Shown: positions 12,035-25,500, numbered from the stretch's first letter. The stretch is DNA of 64,000 nucleotides from Mesostigma viride (GCA_009746045.1 RPFO01000312.1:3643714-3707713); one strand, 5' to 3'. Numbers and translations: made by a program. Notes: generated by a model not told the origin, from the sequence alone.

Positions 12035-13504
12035 ATGCGGGCAAGCAGTCCTACCGGTTCTATGCTATCTATCTAGAGACTATACTAACTAATCCTAAGG
12101 AAGGCCAGATAACTCTATAACTAACTGGATCATGCACATCAACTGAGGAGGGCAAAGTACACTCCCTTCTCTCATTGCCTGAAAGGCAGGCCACGGGTTC
12201 AAGGCAGGCCACATGTGCTCACTAGGGGAGTCTAGCAAGTGCTGTGGGTGCAATAAAGCCTTGAAGCAGCAGATGCACAGTAGAGCTTCCCTGTGGTCGA
12301 AAGGCCAGCCACAGATAGGCATGGAACTCATTTAGGAGGCGCTGGTTTGGGAGAGTATAAAGGTCTCTCCCGGAGCCTGAGGGTTCTTCCCTCCCCACAA
12401 TGTTAGCGATCGTTAGCGTGGACCCATTCTGCATTGGCGGTGTTCACCATCTCCTGAAGAAAAGAATCGACACATGTTGTCTAATTCATATGCGTAATTT
12501 GGGGGGAAGCATGGTAACTTACAACAATAAACTTCCAACATGCCGTTGAATAATAAGTAGTGCAGATTGCACATACCAAAACACCGCTGACATGACAAAC
12601 ATTATACTGCCATAATATTTACCAGTCTTGAAGTGGTTGCGGTGCTTGAGCTTGTCAAACAACCTAGATCATTTAGTGCCATTGGCATACGCTGGTGAGA
12701 GCATTGACCTCAGTCTAGAACAAGATACACGAGAGGCATGTGTGTAGTGGTAAGTAGTGGAAGTTGAACGTGGGGCCGCAAAGAGGTGCATAGGAGTAAC
12801 CGTGGACACAAGAGTCATGCTACCTTGACTGAGTAGATTAAAGATGCAGCTAGGTAGGCACAACCCTAGTACCGACAAAACCACCGTCATGAGGGTTAAA
12901 ATCAGGAATGAAGCTCCCCACGGCAGCAGAGGGTTACCGCAAGCTACAACCTTAACGTTGACATAGCGCTCTTCAATGAAAGCAGTAATGCAAGTCTATT
13001 TCGCACTTACCTGTCATGGCTGCCGTTCCATGAAGTTACCCATTTTATTGCCTTAGGAGCTACGTCTTGCAAGCAAGTCTGTAACGATGATGTTGTGCCA
13101 GCATGGCTACTGCCATGCTACTGCAGCAGATTCTAATTGACATCGCTACATCTGACGCGAAGTACTTTAAGAGATATGCAAAGAACCATGCACGTGAATT
13201 TTGCGGCGCCGGTAAATCAGATACCTCAATGCATGTCACTGTCTTCCATTCAAACCGGCCTCGATGGTAGGCTTCTAACGATACACCTATCGACATTGTA
13301 CAAAGCACCCTGAACGCACACCGCACTGTCCCTCTTTCTGCGCCGAAATCGAAGTTCGCATTCTTTTCAGACTCTAGGCATGTAGTTGCCACCGGCATGC
13401 AATGGCACCGCTCACGGCCATTATTTGAAGATGAATCGCCTTTGTTTTCCCATTTTCCCTGGGCGTCAGCATTAGCAGCCCGCCGTTGTCTCCCTCGAGT
13501 GAGA

Positions 13505-13825
13505 CAACGGGTAGTTCCCAGCGCTTCGTTGTCATACTCTAGTGAGACAACGGGTAGTTCCCAGCTAGCCGTTGTGTCAAGGTAGTGAGACAACGGGTAG
13601 TTCCCAGCGCGCCGTTGTCTCACTCGGTGAGACAGATATTAGTTCCCAGCGCGCCGTTGTCTCACTCTAGTGAGACAGATATTAGTTCCCAGCTAGCCGT
13701 TGTCTCACTCGGTGAGACAGATATTAGTTCCCAGCTAGCCGTTGTCTCACTCGGTGAGACAGATATTAGTTCCCAGCGCGTCGTTGTCTCACCCTAGTGA
13801 GACAACGGGTAGTTGCCAGAGCCAC
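13505..13825 (+). repeat. 42-bp palindromic repeat array, copy B left arm
   Basis: The same series and order of core variants as 5888-6205. It is followed not by the loop and the inverted arm but by the unrelated stretch from 13862. Confidence 0.9.
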
Positions 13826-13861
13826 AGGACTGCCACACCACACCGACTTTCCAAGTGACAA

Positions 13862-14698
13862 GAGTGACACGTTGTCACTCGTCGGCGTGCCCCTCGTGAC
13901 TTTTCGGCTGACATCACCATTTTCGTGCCCTCACAGTATAAAAACGAGGCAAAGGAAGTGTCTCCTTACGTTTATTACGTTTGCCTTCCCATCAAGGATC
14001 CCGCTGACACGCCTGGAACTAAACCACAACCTCAGCCGGCGTGGCCTCCGGTTATTTTGACAGTGCCGTCGATTGGTTTATGGACTAAATTGAGACAGTG
14101 GCACGCTGGGCGACTTATGGACTCATAAAATGAAAGGAACCTCGCGCTGGTGAACTCATCCATGCCCGTGTCCATGCTCAAGCATTGACGCTGGCAGCGC
14201 TGGAACCTCGCGCCGTTGAATCATCGCCCGTGGGACAAGCACGCGCTGGCAACTTGGTATGCAGGCGCCGTCGAATTATACGCCAAAGGCCGGGACCAGC
14301 CGCACAAGTGAGGCCTGGAAAGGGCCATCGGAACTCCGTCTTGCCCCGTTCGGCGGAGGCATTAAAAACTACTTGTAATGAAGCGACGGGCACAGCGCGT
14401 GTGAGGCGTTATGCCTTTATCACCCTCGCTGGTGCTTCCTGCTTCTGGACCCCCAAGGAGAGCTCACCAGCTTGGACCGGCTTAGTCTGGCCTCTGAAGT
14501 CCTGGCCTTCCCGCAGCCCCCCGCTCCTTTCCGCATGCTCCCACGTCGCCGACCTGAGCACGTACCGTCTGTTTAGGACGGTTTAGGAAACCTCGGGCAT
14601 GGGCTAAACCGGCTGTGGCGGCCGGTCATCATTCTCATCACTCTCCATTGGTGGCAAGCTTGGCGTCTAAACCTTACGATGGCAATTACGCGCCAGCT
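13862..14698. other. Unique stretch replacing the inverted array in copy B
   Basis: 837 bp with no counterpart in copy A. It begins with a small palindrome-like piece (GTGACACGTTGTCACTC) that resembles a decayed array unit. The short open frames, such as 13925-14128, are not recognisable. Homology to copy A resumes at 14699 with AAAAATACCAGGAAATGGG, as at 6976. Confidence 0.6.
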
Positions 14699-15145
14699 CG
14701 AAAAATACCAGGAAATGGGGAAAACGTAAACTAACACCCATTGATGACCGGAAATGGAGCCTTGGAGCTGGTGTGGAGGTTGATCAACGAAAAACAAGCG
14801 ACGTCGTGGGCCATGGCGTTCGGTAAGCCGGATCTTTTTGGGTCGATTGTCGTCCCAATAGCTGCAATCGCCTTGAGCGAACAGCTAGGCGGCCGGGAAG
14901 GACCTATCGGACTGTGCATGCCATAAGGAGACAGTTAACAGAGGCACAGTGGAGGGGCCGGTTGAGGGCATGGATGCGACAGCGCCGACCTCATGGCCCC
15001 CCCCCCCTTGGCCACACACGGGTGTGGTGCCAAGTGGGTGCGGGGGAGAGGGAGCGGCTTACGAAGCAGTGGAAAAGGGAGCACGCCGCTTTCATGGCGG
15101 CCGAAGCCGAAGCAAAAAAAAAGAGTTTGTTAATGCTCTACTAGC
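14699..15145 (+). other. Unrecognised protein-like segment (copy C side)
   Basis: The second copy of 6976-7450. In this copy the first half stays in one frame (14741-14926), reading through AFGKPDLFGSIVVPIAAIA and SEQLGGREGPIGLCMP. Later parts are shifted by one-base deletions. Two copies that agree at the protein level across different indels suggest that this once encoded a protein. The function is unknown. Confidence 0.45.
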
Positions 15146-15406
15146 CGGCCAAGATCCGCCAAGGCCGAACTCTGAGGTCAGTGCACTATGTAGTATCTTC
15201 CTGATCCATGTATTATATTGCACGACCACCTGCCAGATGCACGGTCTGTGGCCACCCAATCCTTTTGCCCCGGGGGCCCGAGCTTTCATTCATGGACTGT
15301 GCAGCATCTGTCATGCTTGCTGTTTGTTAACGGATGGTGGACCCCTGCCTTTGCCCTGCCCTGGCCGTGCCCTGCTCTGCCCCACCTCGGCCCTTCCCGT
15401 GCGCAG

Positions 15407-16035
15407 GCAGTCGTTCACCCACCACCTGCTGCGTCTGATGACGTCGTGGCGGTAGTGCCGGTGTGCGACGTCTGGTACCTGGAGCCCCAGACGCAGCAGG
15501 AGGGGAGACCCCGAGGACTTTGCCGACAGGTGCGCGCTTAGGGTCGGGTGTAATGACCGAGTTAGGTGTAATGGCTGCGTTAGAATGACCGAGTCATCGT
15601 GGATGCTTACCACCAGTTTATTTTTTTCTTCTACCTTGCACTTTGTTGAGTATGCTTGTAAGGCATCCGCTGCCTGTTATTAAGAGCACAGCTTGCTCTG
15701 CGTCTGTGGCTCATATCGATTTGTTATGTAGTGGCCCATCCATGGCTATTATAGATATACTGTCGCGGGTTTACCACCTTGTTTTAGCACACATGGGACA
15801 TTGGTTTCCGCAGCACTGGGACATTGGTTTCCCCTCACTCCCCTGCGGATGCCTTCATGCCCCGTGGATTGCATACGCCAACCTGACGCGTGCCCGCACG
15901 CGTGTGGTGTGTCCTGCGGCTGGCCCCACCCTGCAGGTCAAGCGGTCATCGCGCAGAAGGCGGGCATCAAGCCAATGCCGTGGGACGGGTACCTCAAGTA
16001 CTACCGGCCGAGCGAGAAGCCACCGAGAAGAGGTG
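15407..16035 (+). pseudogene. GPAT9: GPAT9 3' exons, frameshifted fragment (copy C)
   Basis: The exon equivalents at 15407-15529 and 15937-16035 are 3 and 4 nt shorter than in copies A and B, through scattered single-base deletions. The first falls after MTSW and gives an immediate stop. As written, this copy cannot encode the GPAT9 C-terminus. The pattern may reflect sequencing error rather than decay. Confidence 0.75.
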
Positions 16036-17519
16036 ATCCATCATAGATAGATAAGGGGGAGAAGAGGTATCCATCAGAGATAGATAAGGGGGAGAAGAGG
16101 TGATCCATCAGAGATAGATAAGGGGGAGAAGAGGTGATCCATCGTAGATAGATAAGGGGGAGAAGAGGTTAAGGGGATAAGGGGGATGTGACGTGTGTGT
16201 TGGACCAGGGTGGTGCACGTCGTATAGGTCGGTTCTGTCGATGCGGCCAGCCCACCTATGCTTACCACTTAAAAGCCAGATGCAAGGTTCTAAAGGGCAC
16301 AGGAGAGCGTCACTAGCGCAGTAGGTGAGTTAAGGCCTTGCAACAGCACAGTTTGCAATCATTAAAATGCCCAGCGTGCATTCTTTGCTGCCTTTCGTAC
16401 TGGTTTAATTGTCATGTGTAATGATATGCCGCCACTTTGAGGTTGAAGCGGTTTTGTCCAGTTTTTGGAACATACGCCTGTCACAGGTGGTGTGGTTGAT
16501 GTTTGCTCGCATGAATGGGCATGCCCATGCGTGCATATTTCCCCTACTAAACTACAGGCCCACATGCGGGTGCTGGGATTTGGACATTAAGCATTGTAGT
16601 GCATTAGGTTTGAGTGTGGCAGCCACTCCCCTTGCCGTTTAAAGAAGTTATTATGCAATGTATACAATTTTGGAGGCATGCTGAGCTCGAGGTTGCTGGC
16701 GATTAAGTGATCACTATAAACGCCAGTTGTCAAGAAATGGACCCTTTTATGCTTGTGAGGGTGCCAAACTGTTTCATACAATCTGGGAGTGCTGTGTTAA
16801 AAGCGACATGCTCTTTTGTCCAGGTTAGAAGCCTAAACGTCGCTTGGGGTGCACATTCAACTTAGTGGCTGAAATGCCCTGAAAATTATTCTTGTGCAGC
16901 CTAGGGAAGCAAGTTAGTACTCTTTTCCCTTGCCTCTGCCCACTTTCCCATAGGTAAATTCCTAAGCATGTGAAGGTAAAACGTTGGATGGTTTCTTAGT
17001 ATTGGCTAGGCAGCATTAACACAAGCAATTACTATAGTGTGCAACACCACTGCTTTATACCACTATAAAGGCAGATGCAAGGTTCTAATGGGGTGCAAGA
17101 AAGCGGCACTAGCGTAGTATAAGGGACTAAAAGGCCTTGCAATAGGACAGTTTGCATTCATTTACATGCCAAGCGTGCTTCTTTAGCACTGGTTTTGCAG
17201 CCTTCAGCACCGGTTTAATTGTCATGTGTAATGATATGCCGCCACTTTAAGGTTGAAGTGGTTTTGCCCAGTTTTTTGAACCATACGCTTGTCACAGGTG
17301 GTATGGTTGATGTTTGGTGGCATGAAATGGGCATGCCCATGCGTGCATCCTCTCTCCTAGTAAACTGCAGGCCCACATGCTGGGTGCTGGATTTAGACTC
17401 TCTACATTGTATTGCACCAGTTTTGAGTGTGCAGCCTCTATTGCCATTTAAGAATGTAAGTATCGTCGAGTCGCTGGCGCAAGACGATGTTTTCTGGGTC
17501 CGCAGAAACTGGTAGAAAC

Positions 17520-17790
17520 GCGATATTTGAAAGCCTGCCTCCGCTTTTGCCTTTGCACCGGTGCAGTTCCAGGAAAATACAGCATACCGTAGCAATAGCC
17601 ACGGTCACGCCTTACGCTATTTGCAGGCACCATCATGCCCGGAGCTACCCAATAAAAGTCTGCACAAATCTCGGTTTAGCCGAGAGTCCGGGCGTTCGGA
17701 ATGAATAAACATGTGTTAAGAAGTCGAAACACCATGGAAATACCAAGCATGGTGCCGCAGCAGACCCGAGTCTTGACGTAATAATATGTA
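17520..17790 (-). repeat. Dispersed ~750-bp repeat, partial copy
   Basis: A reverse-orientation fragment of the family also seen at 32532-35302 and 44020-44600, with AGCTCCGGGCATGATGG and GACTCGGGTCTGCTG on the minus strand. It preserves the empty target site (17658-17667 on the plus strand) that a LINE fragment occupies at 32655-32831. Confidence 0.8.
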
Positions 17791-17994
17791 TGCCGGCCCC
17801 ACCGTCTAGGTCATCTAGTCGCTCCACACGTAAGCCAGCCATAATTTCAATGCACAAGGATACACATTTCCATCACCATTCATCTTCATCATCCTGAACG
17901 ACTCGAAAACGCGGAAAAGATAACGGCAGGCTCGAGCTACCATGGTCCGGATTCTCCCGATTTCTGGCCTGCGCTGGTTGTCTCTTTGATATGT

Positions 17995-18410
17995 ATGCCG
18001 GTTTCCAGGGTTTCCGCATGAAAGTTGGGTGAGAAACTGGAAAAAACTACGTTTCCTTTGCCCCAGTACCTCAACAAACTCGTAGAAACCTAATTATCAA
18101 CCTTTGAACGCATCATCATGGTCGTGCTACCCAAACCACTGAAATTCGCGCGAAAACTGACGAGATGCCGCCATCGCCGTCTCTTGTCCCGCGAAAATCC
18201 TGATTTCAGTGGTACATATTTGTTTGCAGCTGTCACAAAAAAAATACAAAAATACCAGGATTTTATCTTGAATTCTGCATGTTTCACCTATCTTGAAAGT
18301 TTCAACCAAAAATCGCATGTTTAATGTTTGCCACTGTCAGATTACAACGCGATACATCGCGTTCTAACCCTACAACGCGATGTATCGCGTTGTAAAAAAA
18401 CACGGGTTAA
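17995..18410 (+). repeat. ~430-bp repeat with twin CGCGAT palindromes
   Basis: This runs from GTTTCCAGGGTTTCCGCATG to a pair of near-palindromes (AACGCGATACATCGCGTT and AACGCGATGTATCGCGTT) followed by AAAAAACACGGGTTAACC. Inverted relatives lie at 32085-32520 and 36185-36590. It has no coding capacity. The size and copy number fit a small non-autonomous element, but I could not find its terminal repeats. Confidence 0.75.
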
Positions 18411-18749
18411 CCCTGATGGATCGATGGATGAATGGGTGCACGCAATCCTACTGGTCTATCTGTCTACAATAACAATCCTACTCTATATTTCTTGTGCCCT
18501 CGACCCTAGGGGTCTTGTCTAGCATGCTTCCCGCGTTTGCGAACCCGTGGGCGCTTCCCCACTGGAGGGGGGTCGTTGTCCTGTATGACCTGAGCCCACT
18601 TGGCCTTGTCCATGTTTTTCCAAATCACTGAGAGGCCGGCCTAGGCCCCTCATGTCCTCTACTAGCTGCTCTTTGAAAGTGCGGGCCTTGCGGCGTCTAT
18701 TCTGATTTGGCACGCCGCAAAGGTGAAAACCATTTGCGTTCAGTGCCGG

Positions 18750-18985
18750 TCCGCGGAAAACGCGATCTGCAAATGAATCCAGGCCGGAATCGAACTGGGG
18801 ACCTCTCGCACCCACTTTTGCTGACTATAGGACGGACGTCTCCTGATCCTAAGGCATCGCCAGCTGACACCTACAGTCCAACCGTAAAAGTTCTCCTTTC
18901 CGGGGAGTGATGCAAGCCATTCGGATTTGGCACTAGATAAATCATTCGAGATCTGTGTGTGTAGGAGTACTACACACGTGTCCAC
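18750..18985 (-). repeat. tRNA-related SINE-like repeat, copy 1
   Basis: Read on the minus strand it carries a B-box-like AGTTCGATTCC and, upstream of it, CAGGAGACG and GGCGATGCC. The second copy at 60490-60712 shares the same blocks in the same order, including a hairpin GTGTGTAG / CTACACAC at 18957-18977. The arms do not make a clean tRNA cloverleaf, so this is more likely a tRNA-derived SINE than a tRNA gene. Confidence 0.6.
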
Positions 18986-19599
18986 GGCGTCTATCCTTGC
19001 GCTGGCGAATGCAAAGGTATGTCATTTGCAAGTCAATTCTACTGTGAGACAAATATTCCTGGACGCATGGCGATCCAATGCCGTGGAAGGACTAGGACAT
19101 ATGTACGTTGATATTCAGACTAAAAACATTTTTGTGCTTCAAAACAAGAGCTGAGTTACAATCACTACCTTGTGACTTCAAAACATCTCAAAGGCACTAA
19201 GGTAAATTGATGGGGAGATGCATAACCTGTTGGGCCATCCTACTGGCCGTGTCTCCTTGGGGCTGCCCCTCAAGCTGCCCCAAAGCTCTTGCCCCCAAGA
19301 AGCAGCAACCATAAGACAAGGACAGGCATAAATATTCAGCCATCATTTCCATCCTCCTTCGTAAAACCCACCCCACAGCCCCTGCAGAGGCATGGACGCC
19401 AGGTGGGGTGCTGAGCAAACGTGCAGCCACCTTACTAACCAACAGGAGCAGCAAATTTACAGCAAGCTTGCGACCCTCCCATCACCAAGCAACGCGGAGC
19501 CGGCAAGACAGCGCTGCCTTGTGAGCAGCACGCGTGCGACCTCAAATCGAGACAACTATTCAAATCATCCCAGCGCTTGTCAGGCAACGCTGTGCCCAC
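18986..19599. other. Intergenic stretch downstream of the CAN gene
   Basis: No exon is supported. It should contain the 3' UTR of the minus-strand nuclease gene. Confidence 0.5.
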
Positions 19600-22500
19600 T
19601 TAGGCCTTCTTCTGTGTCTGCTTCTGCTGCCATCTGTACAGCCACGGGGCCAGGGGGGCAGCATCTTGCCACAGGCCGCGCTTGGACTCCTTGGCTTCCG
19701 CTTGCCACTGCCATCCCGCACACGCAGACAACGCGGTGGAGGCGCATGGGGAAACAACCAAGAGCAGCCAAGATTATGGTCACTTTGCACAGCAAAGAAG
19801 CACAGAAAGTGAGCAACGGGACCGCAGGCAAGAATGCTACATGCCCTCCTTGTGCTGCCAGCAGAACGCATTTCAGTCTGTGGCGCATCCAGCAATCTCA
19901 AGCGGGGATGTTCGACACGTAAAGGATGTGCTCAAAGGCCAAGTGGTGTTCAGAAACCAGGCACTCAAGACTGTTTGCACTGAACATATTCTCTTATCAG
20001 TACCCAGCATCCCCGGCCTCCATCCATGCGCTGCTAACCACCTACCAGAAGGGAGATGCCATTCAAACACATCAGCAAAGATGAGGGGAAAAAACGCAGG
20101 CCATATCGAACAAGTGGAATTTCAAGCAGTTGGAAATCCAGAACACTTTCCCAGCTCCGACCCCGACAGATAACCGCGGCTGGCTGCCGCCTTTACCTGG
20201 GCAAGGGCGGGCGTGTCGTCATACTTGACAAAATGCCATGCCAGTCCCGTTCGGAGCAGCATTTCCTGTACGTGTGGATGTGTGCGTGGAGCGGGGGGGG
20301 GGTAAGGGGATGGGGGCATTGGGGGGGGGGGGGGGGGGGGGAGAGAGCACAGTGGCCAACAGGGATGTCATGCATGGCGTTATGGGCTGCAAAATGCATG
20401 TACACACAGGACACCCAAAGACACATGCAAGGACATGAAACCTGTCGTGCACTCTATGTCAACCCTGTGGCCATCGGACAAAGCTTCGAAAGCGATTCCC
20501 TCGGGCTTGTCACACACACATGCCACAGATTGAAACCATGGCAGTGCCTCTGCCCATTGCCACTCTCTTGATCTATTATTAGACGCCTGCCTCCATCAGG
20601 AAGCCTCTGCACCTTTGGTACGCGAGGCACCACCTTGCCTGAGACACCCAAAAACCACAACCCTTGTCGCCGCATCCGGTATGCTCTGTTCAGGAGGACA
20701 GCAGCAAGCCTCTCCCTCCCACTGGGCCATGTCTATCGGACAAAGCTGTGTGTAAAGGGCTTCAAAGCACTCCTTAGTTCTGGTAACACGCCAATGGTAA
20801 CAAACGCAAGGTGCTTAAATTTACATCGGTAGCAAGTTGGTAGGACATTATGGCCGCCACCCCCACAAGCCAAACTTACATTGTCGGATCAGTGCGCTCA
20901 TCTGCACGAACCGCTTGCGAAGTGCAGCTGGCACCACACAACTCTCGCGGGACAAGGCGACCACGCTACCGCATGCACACGGCTATCCTGCACAAACCGC
21001 TTGCCACATAACCAAGTACAGCACCAGTATAAACAGAGGCGCAACGCTCACCTGCACAAAGAGCTTGCCACAGAAGAGGTCGGCCAGGTACTGCCCCTTC
21101 CTGTCCACATCATACACGGCCGCACGGCACTCGCGCCCCGACACGGCCGCCTTGAGCGCGCTAGTAGCCTCGGGGCCATACTTCTGCGTCTTCATCGGGC
21201 AGTCCACGCCGCTGTGGAACGCATGGGGCAAGGAGCACCCAGCACGCAGTGTCAGTGGCGGGTGTAAGGAGCACGCCACGTCGGTGGCCGGGTAGCGGGT
21301 GCGGAGAGGCACCGGCACCATATCGGGGTTTGGCCGGTGCAGTGTGTGGCCATTTTGCGTGTGTCAGCATCATGGGCAACGGGAAGCAGGATCCGGAATT
21401 ACAATTCAGAACTGGCAACCGCAATCATAAAATTGCTACCAGCAAAGTTTCTAACAAAAATGAAGACTAATTATTAGCAAAAGTGAAGGCTAATTCCGAA
21501 CAAAAGTGTGAAGGCTCATTATGAACAAAAGTGTGAGGGCTAATTACCAGCAAAAGTGAAGGCTAGTTACTAACAAAAGTGACGGCAGACTAGGCATGTG
21601 AACGTAGTGAAGAATCTCACCCTAGGGAACCATACACTGCTTCGCAAGGATAGTACCCTTCGAAACCCCTTTGGGCAAAATAAGGAATTTGGGCGGGGGG
21701 GGGGGGGGGGGGGGGGGCGCGAAGAGGATGCATCCCCAGAAATGGCCCCTTTCGCAACCCCCCCAAGCAGCACCGCGCAGGTCATTGGGATGGTACTTGC
21801 CATGGCTTGCGACGTTGGCGGTACTTGCCATGGCTTGACGTGAAGGATATCGACAGTGGCACAAACACAATACTTTTCTAATTCCCTGACACCGCTTGTG
21901 AGGAAAGCATCAGGTTGTGGCAGATCAGGGCAGCCATGTGGACAGAGTCACTGTGGGAAAAGGACAGCAGCTGTGTGGACAGGTGGCGCCGTACCGGAGC
22001 CGGATGACCAGACGCTTTGTCAGCGCGTCAGGCTCGCCGTTCGTGCCATCCACCACCCTGCGCATGGTCAGTCACAAGCCATGGATGGCAATGGGTTCAC
22101 TTCTTCAGCTTCGATGAGCAGGTTCCATCAACAGGTACCGTTAAGAGGTTCAATCAACAGATTCAATTTACAGATCTATTATCGGACAGACATCTTTACA
22201 GATATATAATCGCTACGTAGTTTGCATTCATTCATTCTTTTATTGACAAGCTCAACTTTTTGTTTGACTCATCGCTTCTTCAAGGGGCAACTGGAGGCTT
22301 CCTCTGGTGAGTATCCCTTTCGAAGAGCCATCCTGAGATGCGTGGACTACCTTGGGTGCGACTACAGCATCGAAACTCGTCATCCCCCTGGGCAAAGAAG
22401 ATATCAATGAACCAGCCAGAAGCACAGTGTGACCATCCTCATCAGGAGTTTCGCTCATCCTTCCCCTTCACTGGTAGTCAGGCTTAAGCCGCCGCCCCCC

Positions 22501-25500
22501 CCCCCTCACTGGTAGAAAAGCGCGGGCCCCGCCCTTCACCTGTAATACCGAACCCTATCCCCTAGCTCTAACTGGCAGCTTTGCTTGGCCTCACCCCCAC
22601 ACCGGTAATTGAAGCCACTAGTCTCCCCTCTTCCCACCCCCTCATTGCTAGTTTCGCTCGCCCCCCCCCCCCCCCAAGCTCACCGGTAGTTCAGCTCGGC
22701 CAGCTGGTCCTCCACGCGCAGGACGTCGGCCGACCGCCCCTCCTCCAAGAACTTCTTGCGCAGGTCCACCAATGAGGTCACCTCCACAGGAACGTCGGCC
22801 AGCTGGGGGGGCAGCATGCGCACGTCGCTGTACACGGCAAGGCAGTCGCCAACACTGATGTTGCGCGCCTCCACCTGGCAGGGGAAGCGGAGCGGAGGAA
22901 AGAGGGTAAAGAACGGGGGGCCAAAGGGGAGGCAACAAAATTGAATCATTTCAGGTCAGCTGATTTGAAATCATTTGGGGAAGGAGAAGGGGCAGGGCAT
23001 GGCCACGGCCACCAAGGTAAACTACCCTACTTCAGGCCGCTTCAAGCTGCTCGGCAGCTGGCTCCCCGACCGCGAGGATGACATGACGACCCGGATGGGC
23101 ATGTGTGGGGGCAGATCCACAAGCACCGTCGCTGGTGGAGCAACCCAGCCCTACCCTGGGTCGTCAAGCGCGACCTGTTCAAGGTCGTCATTCTGACGAT
23201 CCTGGCCTGTGACGCCAAGACGTGGACGCTGACGCAGGAGCTGGAGAAACGACTCGGCGGCCCGCGGCACCGACCCAAGATGCTGCGCAATGCACTTTTC
23301 CCTTTGGTTTTCACATTAGCAATGAGGATTTGTACGCTGATTTACCATATGTTTCCCACATTCTTAGACACAGGCGCCTGGGCATAGCCGGGCACCTGGC
23401 CCGCACAGATCAGGTGTACACATCCCACAGGCTAGCCGGCACCAAGCCCGCACAGCCCAGGCGTTGCGCGTGGCATGCCCCAGGCCGCGCGCGGCAAGGG
23501 CGCCACTGGACTTTACGTTATAGACTAGGCATGGACATGTGCTACCCTCGACGGGGCGGGCTCACGCCCCGGGAGCCCCTGGTTTGTCTGTAATATGGAG
23601 GCAGATGACACGTCAAGATAGGTGGCAGACAGTAAGGAAGGACCATCTCCCAGTCGGTGGGGGCTCTGCGTGTGATCAAGTATGGCATGCATAGCGATTC
23701 GGGCCGTGGTGCCCGCAACCCTCTAACTAGGAACTAGATAGCTACACCATCCACCCCATCCCGTTCTCATTTCCCTGAGGACTTATGCTCACGTGACGCA
23801 GTTACGTGTAAGTTAATTAATTAATTAATTAATTAATCAATCAATGAATCAATTCAATCAATCAATTAATGGCGATGGCGATACAGGGCTCACGCGCAAA
23901 TATGCCCAGGAACGCTTCACTTTCACCTCCTGCGGGGTGGCCTCATAGGCCCCTATTCCTCGATGGCTTATCCCCCGAATACCCCTATCGGCAGCGCACT
24001 GATCTACACTTCTCACCCGTACTGACTGGCAGCGGGGTGATCTCAAATGCCCCTATGCTCCTACCCCGATAAATACCCCACATACATACTAGTACAATAA
24101 TAATTAAGAATAACCATAATGCCCCTCCCTCACCGGCAGCGAGGTGACCTGTATGCCCCTATAGCCCCATACACCCTCCAATAACACACCCTCGTATGTG
24201 CCGGCAGCATGGTGATCTCGTATACATGCCCTGTAGTAGCCCAATAATCATACCCCATATTTACAATAATGATAATCATACTAATAGTAAAAACAACCAC
24301 CCCTCACCGGCAACGTGGTGATCTCGTAAATCATCGGCTTGGACGGCTGCGCGCCGCCCAGCGTGAGTGCGATCTGGGGGTCCAGCTCTGGGATCGATTC
24401 CACGCCATAGTAGTAGAGCACCGCCTGCGGGCACGATGGGTGCGACAGCAGGCGTAGAGTGACCGGCGGATGCAGCAGCGGGCATAGAATGACCCACGGG
24501 AAGGGCACGATACAAACACGGGGACAAATAGCTGGCGCACGACACACCATACTAGTAGAGCGCGGCCTGTGTGAAGGGCGAGGGGACGGCGAGGCACGGG
24601 AGCACTTCGACCAAAAGGGGGATGGATGGCACGGCGTTCCATCCCCGTTATGACAAGAATACAACAAGGCACGAAGGGGGCATACAGTTAACCAACAGAA
24701 TAGGGGATGACCCGTACTATGACTGAGGATGAAGGACACGGCATAGTTACACGTAGGTGATGCCTCGACAATGCTCGACGTGCAGGGTGGAGGCGAGCCC
24801 CTGGGTTACTTCAGAGGTAAGGGACAGGGACCCGGGTGAAAAGAAGGCCAGACGGGCGGGCAGGCGGGCGGGCGGGTGAAGCGAGGCATCGGGAGCTTAT
24901 CTATACGGGGCATGCCATCAATGGACGCTTACAACAGCGTTTTAGGGGAAGTCACGCGTGTGCCCCTATTCAGCACGTTGGGTGGATCATGACCAAGCGC
25001 AAGCATCAGCATCTCCGCTAAACCAATGCTTTGGAAGCTCGCGGAGCGGCACGCGACTCGTCTCACTTTGCAAGGCAGCTGCTACTGGGGTTGAAGCGAA
25101 ATGGGGACGTTTGTGGTGTTTCTTTAAATTACCAAAAACTATTTGTATTTACAGTGCCACTTGCAGCAAATATAGGCCCAAAGAATGCGCGCAACCCACA
25201 GCTAGCAATTCTGGCCTAGCACTCTTGCAGCCGACTACAACACCTTCTCACCTTGGTCCTTGCACAGGCCAGCAATACATTCTCACCTCCATGCTTGCGT
25301 ATCGGGCACGAACTCCCGAGTATACTTCACCGCCATCCTCCCACCTACACCTCCAGGCTCTGTGGGCCGTAGCTACCACCTCCACACCTCCACACCTCCA
25401 CGCAGCCCAGCCCTGGAGCGCTCACCCACAGGTTCTGCCCCCCATGGCAACAGGTACACCATTACTCCACACAACGATCTGGCTCCTCACCTCCAGGTTC

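Larger units (their letters stand above)
7618..13860 (+). repeat. 7.6-kb tandem unit, copy B
   Basis: A direct repeat of 1-6243 with all landmarks conserved: GPAT9 exons, 35-bp array, internal duplication, GGGA run and left palindromic array. It departs from copy A at 13861/13862, inside the sequence just after the left palindromic array, so the inverted right array is absent. Confidence 0.9.
14699..17990 (+). repeat. 7.6-kb tandem unit, partial and degraded copy C
   Basis: A third direct copy, matching 6976-9880 and then, after a replaced stretch at about 17566-17795, the 2450-2645/10067-10262 segment. It differs from A and B mostly by single-base losses in homopolymers, for example GTGGCGG for GTGGGCGG at about 15448. 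Confidence 0.85.

Noticed and set aside
18775-18910. A functional tRNA gene
   Set aside because: The B-box-like sequence is present, but the T-stem and acceptor do not pair properly, and a second diverged copy shares sequence far beyond tRNA length.
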